From Moniliella sp. 'wahieum' (lineage: Eukaryota; Basidiomycota; Moniliellomycetes; Moniliellales; Moniliellaceae), in assembly GCA_003971905.1 (NCBI GenBank), contig RSEE01000011.1, positions 620,001-684,000 of the forward strand: a stretch of 64,000 nt of DNA, read 5' to 3'. The position numbers and the translations under genes were made by a program. This document shows, in pieces, positions 22,477-34,394 of the stretch; within the stretch, counting starts at the first letter, position 1, and each line of letters starts with the position of its first letter. The notes under the pieces are model-generated. The model did no database searches. It worked only from the letters and a program-made list of their open reading frames with translations, and was not told the DNA's origin.

Positions 22477-24679
22477 CTATATACACCCCGAAGTTAAAAC
22501 CACATTTACACTGGGTCTCTGTTGCAAAGGGGTACGTACACTTAATATAGCAGATTCCAACTCAGTACTAAAGGAGTTGCATGCAACAGTGGCACTGGTC
22601 GATGTGAGCAGACTGGAGGCGGGCAAGAATTGGTTTGGACAGTGCACGGTGCTCAGCCATTGGGTTCCATCTGCACACGGACCCGCAAGAGAAAAGTTGG
22701 TGCCCAATACAACTGGCTCAGACTGCGACGCTTCCACCCTCATCATCACAGGCAGGGGGAGGTCGATGACACGAATCTCATCCGGCCGCGACGCATGCTT
22801 CCAATCGACCAATACCATCCGCATCGATCCAACAATTTGGGCTGTAGGCCGAGGATCATTCTGCTGAGAAGATGGATCATTGAACGATTTGTACTGGCCA
22901 ATAATGCGGCCATTTCGACCCTGAGTCAGTTGTACGTGCCAGTTGGGGACGAAGACAGGGAAAAGGGCCCTGCCGTCGTCAATAAGGAGATCACCTTTGG
23001 TCTGTCCGGTATACCTTGATGCCTAAAGAGCGGGTGCTCATGAAAATAGTACTGCGTGGGGTCGATATCAATGACCGCCATCCAAGACTCAGGAGGGTTT
23101 CGAGAGTGCGGGGCTAAGATGGCTTGAAAATTCTTGATTAGCACAAGACGCATCAGATCCGTCGTGCGCTGGGGTAGTAGCCGAAAGACCCAGGTATCCG
23201 ATTTGGGAAAGACAGTAAACCACCGCAGAAATTCAAACCTCTCCAAATCTGGAAACGTAGGCGGGGTCTGCAGGAATGAGCAACTATACGGGGTGGCCGG
23301 GCAATGGAGCGCAAAGTAAGACCGGCGCATGTTCACTCCACTTGATCCGACATGAGCTGGGCAATGTTGAGGATGCAGGTGCCAGTCGCACGTTCGAACA
23401 CGGCCCACGTATATCCATCCCAAACGTAGGCCCAGTCCCGATCGATGACGATGTGGTGGGGATTCGGGAAATCCAAAGAATGAATACCTCCCATATGGTC
23501 GAGGGTCAGTGCCACTTCCTCCCTCCTCTCTGGGTGAGAAGATTGCAAGTGGCAAGTTCAGCCCGACCGTCGTCGGCTTGTGGGTAACTTCTGTTGAGAT
23601 TCACCCCGATCACCCATACAGGTCAGGTACAAATTGTGCGCACGATTCTCATTTTAGGATGATGATTCACTCACAAGGTAAACAAGTAAGGAAATTGAAC
23701 GGCAGCCGCGAAATGTTCTTTGACGTACCATACGTCATAGGCTTTGTTCCATTCGTGGCATTCATGGGCTTCAAAGTCTCCAGGGGGGAGTGCCCTTGCT
23801 CGATACACCGCCACATGATGGTGTCGGTACTGGATGGCCTCATCACGCGGTAATGTCGGGTCAGGGGGAATTCCGACGAGCCACCGAAGCAACACCCAGC
23901 CCTCAGGCAGTACCATCGCTCCACCAAAGATTCCTATTTCCGGCTTCGGAAAGGACCAGCGGATTGGATAGGGCGAGCATAAACACAAGTCTTCCATGAC
24001 AACCATATTCCTCCACACCTTAAATCGGGGATCGTCAAATTCTTAATCGGGTGCCGATGTTGCATAACCGTTATTGCTGGGGCGAACGTGGGCATGGGCA
24101 ACTGGGCCCGCGCACACAAGCTAACCGACACACCGCACCGGGCCCGAGGGAGAACCGTGGTAAGACGTGGGGTTGGAGATGGATCGGGTTCTGTTTGAAG
24201 AGCGTGCAGCAGCATGGATGAATGCCTAGTCCGGGGAGGGATAGACTGCTGCGTGGCGAGTAGAGAGGTGCCCGTCATGGTCCACCCAAACTCTTCCTCC
24301 AGCTGTTCACAGGCAACCAGCAGTCCCTGCCACGTGCGCGGCGCGACCTCGAAAGCAGCATACCGTGCGGCCTGAGGGAGAGTGGTGGCCAAGGATGGAA
24401 GACGGAGAAGAAGAAACGCGGCATGATGCCACAAATTGTCGTCCTGCAAAGTCGTATGGAGGCCTGGGAAGAGCACGGAGAGTTAGCGGATCCGACACTG
24501 AGGCCGTGTGGATTTTACACAGATGTCGTTTCCTAGCGCCGGGCGATGCTGGGGGATGCAGGAGCAGGAGAGCTGTGCGCACCATGGCAAGTCCACGACA
24601 GGTGGATGAGGTCACGAGGGGCGATGTGGCCGCTGGTGGCGACATGCAGAAGAATCTCAAAGGGAAGACGGTTGAGCAT
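22477..24679 (-). CDS. F-box family protein, copy 2
   Basis: A multi-exon F-box protein, presumably an SCF substrate adaptor. It starts MLNRLPFEILLHVATSGHI, then APRDLIHLSWTCHG, and after an intron GLHTTLQDDNLWHHAA, FEVAPRTWQGLLVACEQLEE and FGWTMTGTSLL. The central part has EMGIFGGAMVLPEGWVLLRW-like sequence, then NLSFREE-type blocks, WAYVWDGYTWAVFERATG, MRRSYFALHCPATP, WMAVIDIDPTQYYFH and LLTTAGPFSL. The C-terminal part is MVLVDWKHASRPDEIRVIDL and LGTNFSLAGPCADGTQWLS. The central region repeats short beta-strand-like blocks and could be a propeller, but I recognise no named domain. A TTTT insertion removes the stop used by copies 3 and 4. Frame changes occur, so the exact exons are uncertain. 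Confidence 0.7.
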
Positions 24680-25244
24680 GGATGTTGATGGTGGGAATGA
24701 GGACGATTGCAGGTGTCTGCAGGGACTATCGATTACTAAATGAATTTACTAAGGAGGATCTGTAAAAAAGAACATACTGAGGCGCAACACCCAATAAGGA
24801 AAAAGAAAACTAATAGGGAGAGAAGAGAGCCACAGTATTAAAAGCACGATAAGGGCAGGCTCTCTCCCCTTTCGTCTGTTGATATTATCTCCCTTGACTC
24901 TGCTGATCCTCCCTTCGTCCTTTTGTCAGTTGCGACTGCTTGAGGAGCTTGAGGCTGTCGGCGTTCCCCTCATCTCCTCATTGGATGCCTCGTCCGGCTC
25001 TGCGCTGTACGCCCTGACTATAGTATTGTACGCGCGTAGATCATACAGCCAGCATTGTTATCACTTTCAAAAGATTCCTCGACGGCGGTCGCTCTTTCTG
25101 CTCAAGTTCCCACCCCGGGCGGAATGGAGGCGGAATTGCCTCTCCCCGCTTCGTCGCGGGTTGAATAGGGAGATGGCGGTGGTGCTATAACCGCCATCGG
25201 CCATCCTCCCTCATCGACTTCATCGCGCACGATGGGCGAAGGCA
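24680..25244. other. Intergenic stretch between F-box copy 2 and TAF5
   Basis: No gene is recognised. The first 150 bases are AT-richer. The last 150 bases before TAF5 are GC-rich and likely hold its promoter. Confidence 0.35.
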
Positions 25245-27833
25245 ATGGCGTCCCCGCCGCCGCCCCATCCCTACACCCCGCGCCCAAGGCCCAGCCACCG
25301 CCTTCTTCCCAGCCCCCAGCCCAGGCCCCCCAACCAAGCGCGGCCAGACATGAGCGAAGACGAGGCGAACAGCGCCATCATCTCCTACCTCCGCCGCAAG
25401 GGCTTTGACAAGGTCATTTCCGCCTTCTCCTCCGAGCTGAACCAGCGGGCAGGACGCGCGTCTGCACCTGTGCCGTCCCCTGCACCTGTTCCTGCGCCTG
25501 CCCCCGTGCCCGCCCCCACCCTCGCCAGCAACAACGCCCCGCGTGCTCCGGTCGCAGGCCGGCCCCCCTCCAGCATCCTCACCCCGGCCGAGAAGCGGGC
25601 GGCGGATGCTCTGGCGCGCGACCCAACCGATTCCGCCCGTGGGTTTTCTGAGCTGCTGCGGTGGGTGCAAGGTAGCCTGGACGTGTACCAGCCCGAGCTG
25701 CGACCGGTCTTGGTCCCTGTGTTTGCGCATGCCTACATCGACCTCGTCCGTCGCGCTCAATCCGATGCCGCGCGCTCCTTTTACGACCGGCATGCTGCGT
25801 CGCTGATCGCAACAGGAGGGCGGCTAGCGCATTGCTCCCTCCCCTCCGGGCAGCTACGCTGCCCCGCACTTGCTTCCGCCTGGCGCCACGCCCTCCTCCA
25901 CGCACCGCGTCCAGTGGCCAGATGGCGCTGCAGTTCCAAGCCGAACGTTATGTGCTCAAGTTGACCCGCAGCACGTTTTCGCTCCTCTTGTCCTGGCTGA
26001 CCGATGGCATGGGTCCGATTGCCGCGTCAATGCAGCCTGCCACCTGGACCTCGGACCCAGCCCAAGCTGAACTCGCCCCCGACGCACAGCAGCGTGCTCG
26101 TGCGCAAGTGCTGCGCACACTCAATGACCGTACGCGGATCGAGTTACTCGACCAGGAACCGTGGGAGGTAGCGCCGTCGCAGCTGCTCGAAGGAACGGGG
26201 CTGATGGGCTTCCCGTGCCGGCCGCGAGCTTGGGCAAGGCGCCACTTGCTTCGACCGAGCGCGACGTGGTGAAGGACGTGAATGCGCGACCGCGTTTGAA
26301 ATTGCATCCGCTGGTGCCTCTGCCCGACCGGCTCAAGGAAGAAGTCCAAAAAGAACTGTTGATCTCTGATTGGATGGCCAAGGAACAACAAGCTTCCCTC
26401 CCAACCGACGAGACCACCACAGAAGAAAAGAAAGAACCAGTGCCACCCCTCGACCCGAGCGAGGTATCCCTCAATACGGCCCCCGCTACGAGCCAGGGGC
26501 TGGAAGGCGCGAGTGTGGCAGACCTGCTGCCGCTGCCCACTGGGTACAGAGTAGCAGATGTGAACCGCGAAGTGGCCAAGGTGTTGGATGCACGGAAAGC
26601 ATTGCGGTTCACCCGTCCGCACAACCAGAGTTAGAGGAAGGTCCAAAGGGAAGTGTGGCGCTCCCGAGCGTGTGCGCCTACACTTACTTTGATGCGGACG
26701 ACGGTCTGACGTGCTCGACGTTTTCCTGCGACGCTACGCTTATGGCGGCGGGGTTTGAGGAGAGTTACGTGCAACTGTGGTCGCTCAAGGGGGAAGCGTT
26801 GCGCCCGTTGCAGTCCGACTTTGAGTTGAGCCAAGTACGAGACAGCAAGTCGCTGCGTGCTCACCGTGCGCCGGGACGGGCAACGCGCAAGTTGATTGGC
26901 CATTCTGGACCCGTGTACAGTGTGGACTTTGATCCTCTGTCGGGCTCGGCCAGTGCACCCCACTACCTCCTCTGGCTCGGCCGACGGTACAGCCCGATTG
27001 TGGAACCTTGACACGTACTCGGCCACAGTAGTGTACCGCGGGCACGAGTTACCCGTGTGGCAGGCCAAGTGGGGTCCGTTGGGCATGTACTTTGCTACTG
27101 CTTCGGCCGACAGGACAGCGCGGCTGTGGTCGACGGAACGGATCAACCCATTGCGCATCTACGCTGGTCATGGGAGCGATGTGGACTGTCTCGACTTTCA
27201 TCCCAACTCGTTGTACTTGGCAACAGGATCGTCAGACCGGACCTGTCGACTGTGGGATGTGCAGAGGGGCACGGGGGTGCGGCTATTTGTAGGCCACACA
27301 AGCGGCGTAGCCTGCGTTAAGATCTCGCCTGACGGCCGGTTCTTGGCCTCGGCTGGTTGGGGCGACGGGTTCTGGCGAGCGGCAGGTGGCGACGCCGTGG
27401 CCGGGGAAGACACGGCCATCTCAATTTGGGATTTGGGGTCGGGACGGAGGATCAAGACCATGTGGGGCCATACGGCAAGTGTACATGCGATGGACTTTAG
27501 TCGCGATGGCGCGGTCCTCGTTTCAGCCGCTGGGGATGGGACGGTACGGTGTTGGGATGTGTTGTCGGCTGGAGGGAAACGGAGCACAGCAGCAGAGGAA
27601 GGAGGACGTCCGGGAGCGCTGGCTGAAGCGCTTGGCGCGGCGAAAGTGCACCTGCCAAGGTGTGGGTCAAGAATTCGTCTGCCGACTGTGTTGCCACCTG
27701 GTTCACCAAGCAAACTGCCATGGTCGATGTGCGGTTTACTCCGAGGAACCTCTGTCTCGTGGCCGGGTACCATGACCGGCGCTGTGAACGCATCCTATTA
27801 ATGACGTTGGACCGGTGGCGTTGGGCTCCATAG
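25245..27833 (+). CDS. TFIID/SAGA subunit TAF5
   Basis: TAF5 is a scaffold subunit of TFIID (and of SAGA in yeasts) in RNA polymerase II initiation. The N-terminus has the LisH block ANSAIISYLRRKGFDKVISA, a proline-alanine linker, then the NTD2 block SLDVYQPELRPVLVPVFAH and RYVLKLTRSTFSLLLSWL. The C-terminal half has six WD40 repeats, recognisable by GHSGPVYSVDFDP, ADGTARLWNL, GHELPVWQAKWGP, ADRTARLWST, GHGSDVDCLDFHP, SDRTCRLWDV, GHTSGVACVKISPDG, GHTASVHAMDFS and DGTVRCWDV. It ends with the conserved tail FTPRNLCLVAG. No intron is needed. Five frame changes (about 25815, 26205, 26632, 26950, 27640) interrupt an otherwise full-length gene of about 860 codons. The start could instead be the in-frame ATG at 25350. 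Confidence 0.9.
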
Positions 27834-27875
27834 ATATAGATCGGATATAGCTAGTCATACATCACGCTTCGCCTG

Positions 27876-28579
27876 TCACATCCCACCGAGCGCAGCGGCA
27901 AGCTGTGCCAGCTCATCCTCTTCCTTGGGCGTAGTCGAGCTGGGGGAGGCCCGGAGCGGCTGCGATGCCGGCCCAGATGCAGGTGCAGGTGCAGGTGCAG
28001 GTGCAGGCGAGGAGAGAAGGGCAAACAAACTATCGTCAGACGGCTGGTCTTGGGTCGTGGGAGTTGCTTGGATCGCTCAGTTGGCTTGGATCACTCAGCT
28101 GATTGAGGTCACTTGTCTCGGACTCTGTTGGAGGCGGAAGGGTCGGCTGGACGGGCAGAGCCGGCTGGGGGAGGCGAAGTGAGTTTGGATTGAGGCACCA
28201 GTACAGATTCGGGCTGCCAACCTGGGGCAGCATGGAGGAGGAACGTGCGGCGACGCAGAGCCTTCTGTTCGGCGTGCTGGGCCACCGTTTGTTGAGCGCG
28301 TTTGAGAAGTTCATGAATCTGGGCATTCCGCGCACGTGGCCCCACTTCCGGTGGAGTAGCGCAGCGGTAAGAGGGGCGGGGCGGGCGGCGGGCGTGGGGT
28401 TGGGGAGGGGCGGGCAAGGACAAAGGACTCGAGTGAAAAGTCGTAGACAAAGTACTCGGAGACGGACGCAGGCAGCGCATGTAGTTCTGCTGCTGGAAGA
28501 GCGGGGTAGGAGGCGCACGCAACGCAGGCGACTGGACGAGAGGGACAGCCGAGGCAAGCGAGTAGAGACTCTCGGCCAT
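27876..28579 (-). CDS. Hypothetical protein with acidic C-terminal tail
   Basis: About 230 residues on the minus strand start MAESLYSLASAVPLVQSP. The only patterned part is PEVGPRARNAQIHELLKRAQ and then QTVAQHAEQKALRRR, a likely amphipathic helix. After a stop that needs one frame change the tail reads QPSDDSLFALLSSP, a proline-alanine run encoded by GCAGGT repeats (about 27979-28007), and ends KEEDELAQLAAALGGM. I do not recognise the family. It converges on TAF5 with a 42-base gap and precedes tRNA-Lys and TRS120. Continuity of the frames and the helical block argue that it is a real gene. Confidence 0.5.
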
Positions 28580-28708
28580 CGCTGCGGTGGAGGTGGAGGT
28601 GGTGGAACAGCGATTAGATCAGTTGATCCGTCTGCTTTCGTTGAAAGGAGGAAGACGTGGGGGAGATCTTATCTGGCAGTGTAGTAGAAACCGTGTACCA
28701 GTACATAC

Positions 28709-28791
28709 GCCTCGCTATTTCAATCGGTAGAATTTGAGACTCTTATTTGAGGTCCATCTCACGGTTGTGGGTTCGAGTCCCACGTGGGGCG
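28709..28791 (+). tRNA. tRNA-Lys (anticodon CTT) with a 10-nt intron
   Basis: The acceptor stem is GCCTCGC pairing with GTGGGGC. The D arm is TTTC-AATCGGTA-GAAT with one T:T mismatch. The anticodon stem is TGAGA/TCTCA with loop CT-CTT-A-A, split by about 10 nt (TTTGAGGTCC) after position 37. The T arm is GTGGG-TTCGAGT-CCCAC. The discriminator is G at 28791, and a TTTT Pol III terminator follows at 28798-28801. The D stem is weak compared with the usual GCTC/GAGC. The gene sits between two minus-strand genes. Confidence 0.85.
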
Positions 28792-28946
28792 CATTCCTTT
28801 TGCCCCACCCCACCCATCTCCATCCCCCCGTCTCACCATTCCCCTTCGCACCCTACGGTCCTACTCTGCTCGTCCTGTACTTTTCCTTCGCCATTGGTAT
28901 TTTGTTTTGCCTTGCACGGGTAGTCGAGACGCCAAGCTACGCCAAG

Positions 28947-31900
28947 CTACGCCACGGCGATCTCCAACCGATTGCGGCTCACCGCCACCACGCGCGTATG
29001 CAGCCCCCCATCATCCACCACCGCTCTCTTCTCCGGCACAGCCGGGGGTCCAGCAGAGGCAGTCAGGTCACTGGCACCGTCGGCTTGCGACCCCTCCTCC
29101 TCTGCCGCAACAGGCGCCACTTCCTCTACCGCCGCCACAAAGGCATAGCTGCCCCGGGCAAGGAAAGCAAGCGACTGGCTTACCTCGGTACTTGCTCCAG
29201 CAGGCAAGGGCCACGGCAGACCCGCGCGCAGTGAGCGATCCGGCGGCGGGGAGCAGGTGACGCAAGACCGGGTCGGTGGGGTGAGTGGACGTGTCAATTT
29301 GGGGCGCACCAGGGGGAAGAGGGGCACCGTTAGGGTCCAACGCGGCTGCTGGCAGGGGGGTAAGGCGATAAAGCAGCTTGACCGGGCGCGGGATGCATTG
29401 GTGATGCGGGCGGTGATGGGGGTGAACTCCCCCCGCTTTGGCGTAGGGGAGGAAAGGACGATGCTCAATGGCAACGCGCGAAGTAGATCGATTTGTGCGT
29501 CGCTCCAGTCCTGCACTTCCCGCAGCAAAAGCGTTCCTTCGTGGGGGCCATGGGCAAAACTTTCCCCACCCCCCTGGGCCGGTGGCAAGTGCCAGAAACA
29601 CCGTAACCCCGCATAGAGCAAATGGGTGTACCAGAACTTACGCCGCATCAACCGGTCTTCCGTTGGTGTCATCCCTCCCCGGGTCACAGTGAATTGTCGC
29701 TCAGACAGAGAGGGATCGGAGCCTGTTCCACCTCCGGTAGCAGGGCCAGACGCGGGAAGGGTAACACGAGACGACACCGCTGCCCCGGGGGCACAAGGCG
29801 CTGGAACGTGACCCCCTCCGTGGTGGTGGATGCACCTCCACCGTACCGTCTTCGGTAACTGTAGCAGAAGCAGGGGCATACGCCAAGCCCACCGTCAAGT
29901 CTCGAACGGGATGCACGTTCTTTACATCCAAGCTGATCAGTGCCATGTCGTCCCCATCGGCCTCGTCTGCCGTCTGCACTAGCGCTGCTCCCATTGCCTC
30001 GTTCTCCTCCGCATCAAAGGGATTAAGAGATCCGTTGGCAGCCATAAGCCCGGTCAGATCATTCACCATCAATGGTCGCAGCGCCCAGGCGAGCGGCTGG
30101 ATCACCCGAACCACCTCGACGGGGAACGACAGGCGCAGCTGGCGCGTATAAAAGGTATCGCCATCCGCAGGGAGGTAGCCATATTCAATCGAGATGGTAG
30201 CCGCCATCACGCCTGCGCGACCAAACACGTTCACCACGACACTGCGTGCCTCATTGGACGGGATGGTGATGGCAGTGTCACTACCCTCGCGCTGAAGAAC
30301 AGGACGAGCAATGAGGCGGTATTCCAGCGCATGCGTGGCAGCCGGGGTCAAACCACCTTCGAGCGTGCTACGCGCCAAGGATGACAAGTTGTCTTCCAAT
30401 CCCAGGGAGATGTAGTTGACCTCAAGCCGGGGTGCGTGCGGAGGTACAACATTGCGTAAGTGCAGACGTACAGCACGGGTTTCACCCTCATACAAGACCA
30501 GCCTTCCGTCAGGAAGAGACATGCTCTCCAGCTCCAGCAGCGGCTGGGGCAGCACGACACGCACGCTCATGTGCGTGTCGAACCCCTCCGATGGCCGCGG
30601 GGGCACGCGGGTGAAGCGTGAGGCCAAGCCAGTAAACTTGGTCCGCAAGCGACGATCATGAAGGTCGGCTTCGGCGTTGGTCCAGGCCAGTTCGGTAGTC
30701 GCGTCGAGTGGAGTTAGTCGTACCTCCTCAGGTCCACAGCCTTGCAGGGTGACCCGTACCCCGACCAGGTAAAGGGTACCAGTCTCCCTGGGAATGCCAG
30801 TCAGACGAAGACGCAAAAACGATTTGGCGGGCACGGTAGCTGTGTGGGTGTTGGGTCAAAGCGGACACCGGTGACGAGCAAACGCAGGTCTGACAACGGC
30901 AGCGGAACATCCAATGGGTTGTACAGAACCACTGATGTGGTCACCTGATCGTCGCTTACGACCAGCATGGAGCTGGGCTTCTTACTTGCCCGTGCATCGA
31001 GTGCCCGAGAGCGTTCAGTCACCTTCTTGGTCTCGCTCGGAGTCAGCAGGTCCATGCGACATACGAGCTGGCGCGGGCCCCAGTATTGCACTACAGTCTT
31101 GCCGTTTCGCTTACCGGTTTCGTTGTCATCCGCCGAAACAAACACATCCCGCTCGTTCTGCACCAACTGGTCCAGCCCGGCAACGAGCTGCGCTTGTTCG
31201 AGCTTAGGCAAAAGGGGGGCAAAGTCGCGCAATAAGACCGAGGCAAAGACAGCCATCGCAATGGGGTCGCCTACCGTTTCGGCAATGGCAAGTGCATCTT
31301 TCACAACCAACGCCTGGACCTCGTCCCAGCCAAAGGCTTCGGCGTGCATTTCCAACAATGCATCGTTCAAACCTTCCGCTTCGCCGTCGAGGGGACGATA
31401 TCGCTCGCGGGCCCAAAGCTGGCGTGCCGCCTCGGGCCGTAAGGTACCCAGGGAAGTCAGACGGCGCACATCGCGAGTACGCGCCAACGCATGGTCGTCA
31501 GGCACGTGAACCAACATCTCATCCAGCTGGATCCCATATGTATCGCATATCTGGGCGGCCAGAACAAGAAGGGCATCGTAGTCCGCCTTGCCCCGGCGCG
31601 GTGAGTAGATCACATGCAAGCCAGGCGCCACCTCACCTAGACGAATGCGCAAGATATCCACCCCCGCATGAGCGGCAGCGTGAAGCCAATCCATCACGCT
31701 GGCCAGAAGACGGCGCAAGAGGTACGTTTCTCTTCGCACGAAACCAATCCAGCCAAACAGGCTCGCCATTGAGGAAAGCACATCAACTTGGTCCCTTGCC
31801 TTGAGCGCTGGTACAGAAAGCGTCAGCGCTTGGCTCGCAGCCGCCGCTACCTCGCCCTCGCCGCCGCACACCAGCATCGAGGGACCATTGAATGAGGCTG

Positions 31901-33871
31901 GCCTCATCTGGAGCTGGGCCGTCGCCTCGAAGGAGAAGAGGGGTACCTCCATAGAGAAGCTGGTCAAAGCACTCGCCGTTCCATCCACGGCAGCTCCAGA
32001 TTGCCAAAAGGAACCGTGAGTACTGGACACAAGCAGTGGCATGGATGAGTGGGTGGGTAAAGTCGATGGGAGAATTAGAAGAAACAGCTTTGGCTGGCGC
32101 TAGAAGTACAGACAGCGGAGAAAGGCATTTGGCATAGATGCTGATGGCCACCGTGTAGGCCTTGGCAATGCTTTCCCATGGCAAACCTTCATATGGCAAG
32201 TCGGCCGTACCATCCTTCTCCTTTTCGCGCTTGGCTTGCTCTTTGTCCTTGTCCTTGCCGACAGCGACGGTAAGCGGGGTAGCCTGGAAGTTAAGGTGAG
32301 CAAGACGCATTCAAGACAGGAAGAAAATATAGGCTACTTACCCTTTCTTCCACACCCTTGCCCAAGCGGGCCATCAGGGTGCGTGTCACAGCCCAGCCTT
32401 CGAGGGCTGAAGCAAACCAGACTGCATCGCGGCCGCCAGCTAAGGCACGTTCTTTCCCCATCCACTTCATAGCCAAGTCGTAGTGCGCCATGGCGTCCAC
32501 AAGTCGCCTGAGAGGAGATACACGTCGGCCATGACCTTGGTATGACGTCCTTCTCCCTGCGGACCAGAACTGCCGGTAGTGGTTTTACGCCAGGCCGAGC
32601 TGATGCGCTTGGGCGCAATGCTCGGGGGACGGGAAAGGTTAGTCGAGGAGCTGGAGAGAGAGATGGACCGGGCAAACTGAAGCGACTCCGGCTGTTGGCC
32701 ACCACCCATGGCCTTAATGGGGGTGCCGGACGATGGCTCAGGTTTTCCGGAAAAAGAGAAAAGGGACGAAGCGCGGTCCCACGTCCCACTGCCACCCGAA
32801 TTGCGTGAATCAGGCGCAACGCCAAACACAGATTCCCCCACTTCTTCGGGCGTCTGGGGCGGTGAGGCAGTTGGGTGCTGGGAAGTAGTAGCAGCGACGA
32901 CAGCCCACCATCGAGCGTGTCGCGTGGCGTTTCGAGCGGGACACCCTTGAGTGTGCCCACCATCTCCTCGAGCTGATCTAGCAGGGCCGAGATGACATCG
33001 GCCAATGCAGTCTTGACGTGGTGACGAACGTCCTTACCGTCGGCACGGTGGGCAGGGATGACAAGAAGTTCGTCCTGATCACGCTTGTCGTTGTCGCCAT
33101 CTTCTCCGCCGCCTTCGCTCGCCATCCCGCTCTCGGCCATGCCAGCACCCAAGAGCTGGGCATGGAGAGCCTGCAGTTTAGCTCGCTCGGCAGAGGAATT
33201 GGGGTCATAATCGCCCTTGGTGGTCTTCGTCTGGCTGCGCCAGGCACCGGTGGTAGTGGAGGCTTTCCATGGATTCTCGATGTCGCTGTTATCGTCATCA
33301 TCACCGCCATGGCCATTGGCCTCGCCCTCCCCCGATCCATCCGCGCCCTCGACGGCACCCAAGTCGCCTGCGGGGTCGGAGGGCACAGCGACGGGCTGGG
33401 CGGCATCGAAGGCGAGGACACGATGCATCAGAGCTCCGGGATGGGCACGCTTGAGCTCTTCGACGGCGCCCGCGAGCGATCCAGCGGAGTTGTCCTCGAC
33501 GGCGGCGGTGTGTTGGTCGTCGGCCAGGGGCGCCGGTGTAGCGGTGGCGAGGCCCACGACGGCGAGCACAGTGCGGGAGAGGGCAAAGGGGGCGAGGAAG
33601 GCATGGGCGGGGTCGTAGGAGGTGACAAAGCTGATGTGCACCTCGCCCTTGCGCGCCAGCGCACTGCCAGGGGCGACGCTGGCGCGTGGCGCGCACTCCG
33701 TGGCAGGTCCGCCAGGCGCAGCGTGCCGAAGCGACGCACGAGCGAGGCCCAGTGCTCAAACTGCCGGTCCGCAGCCCCGCCGCGCCCCACCGGTGTCAGC
33801 AGCACCCGCAGCTTGGCCGGCGCCGCAAACGACACATCCCCCGTCAGATCGCTGAGCGGCGGCGCGTCCAT
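28947..33871 (-). CDS. TRAPP II subunit Trs120/TRAPPC9
   Basis: A subunit of the TRAPP II complex, which activates Rab11-type GTPases (Ypt31/32) at the late Golgi. The N-terminus reads MDAPPLSDLTGDVSFAAPAK and KLRVLLTPVGRGGAADRQFE, followed by the HISFVTSYDPAHAFLAPFA block. The middle has HTKVMADVYLLSGDLW and an HYDLAMKWMG helical-repeat block, then an intron at 32284-32341 (GTAAGT..TCCAG). Further on come HPLIHATACVQYSRFLLAIW and VVQYWGPRQLVCRMDLL. The C-terminal half is beta-rich (GVRVTLQGCGPEEVRL, LEVNYISLGLEDNLSSL, RGSYAFVAAVEEV) and ends AVSRNRLEIAVA. It spans about 1,600 codons with at least eight frame changes. The low-complexity stretch near 33200-33350 is acidic and Gly/Asp-rich. Confidence 0.85.
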
Positions 33872-34394
33872 CGTCCAGTCAGTCCCGTCCGCGGCGATGG
33901 GTTGGCGTGCGCGTTGGTGAGGCTGGCCAGGGCCTGGGTACCAACGTGGAGCATCCAGCCCACCCGCCCCGCATTCTTATGTAATCACCCTCACCCCTAC
34001 TCGGCGTGCTTTAATACCCACTTCTTCCTCGCGCAATTGCACCACGACGGAACAACAATGCGTCATGTTTGTCGAAAAGACCGTGCCCTATAGACCAACA
34101 AGGGCATATACTCTACACCCACCGTCAAAGAAAGTCCGTGTCGTACCTCTGATACAAGCAATCCAAAGTTGATGGTGGCGAAAAGCAGAACATCTTATTT
34201 GGGGGGGGGGGGATTTTTCAACAGGCGCTTTTTATACCATGTCGATGGTGATGAAAAAGAAACGATGGGGTGAGAAGCATGTTGACTATCCAAAGGAGAC
34301 ATACGAGAGTAGTCGCAGGCAATGAGTGAACGTGTATAGAGGGAGAGACAAGAGAGTGAAAAAGGTGAGAGAATTGTGAGCCTGAGCAAAACGA
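33872..34394. other. Intergenic stretch with a G-run
   Basis: It holds the TRS120 upstream region and the 3' side of the acyltransferase gene. An uninterrupted G-run lies at about 34201-34212. The open frames are short and featureless. Confidence 0.45.
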
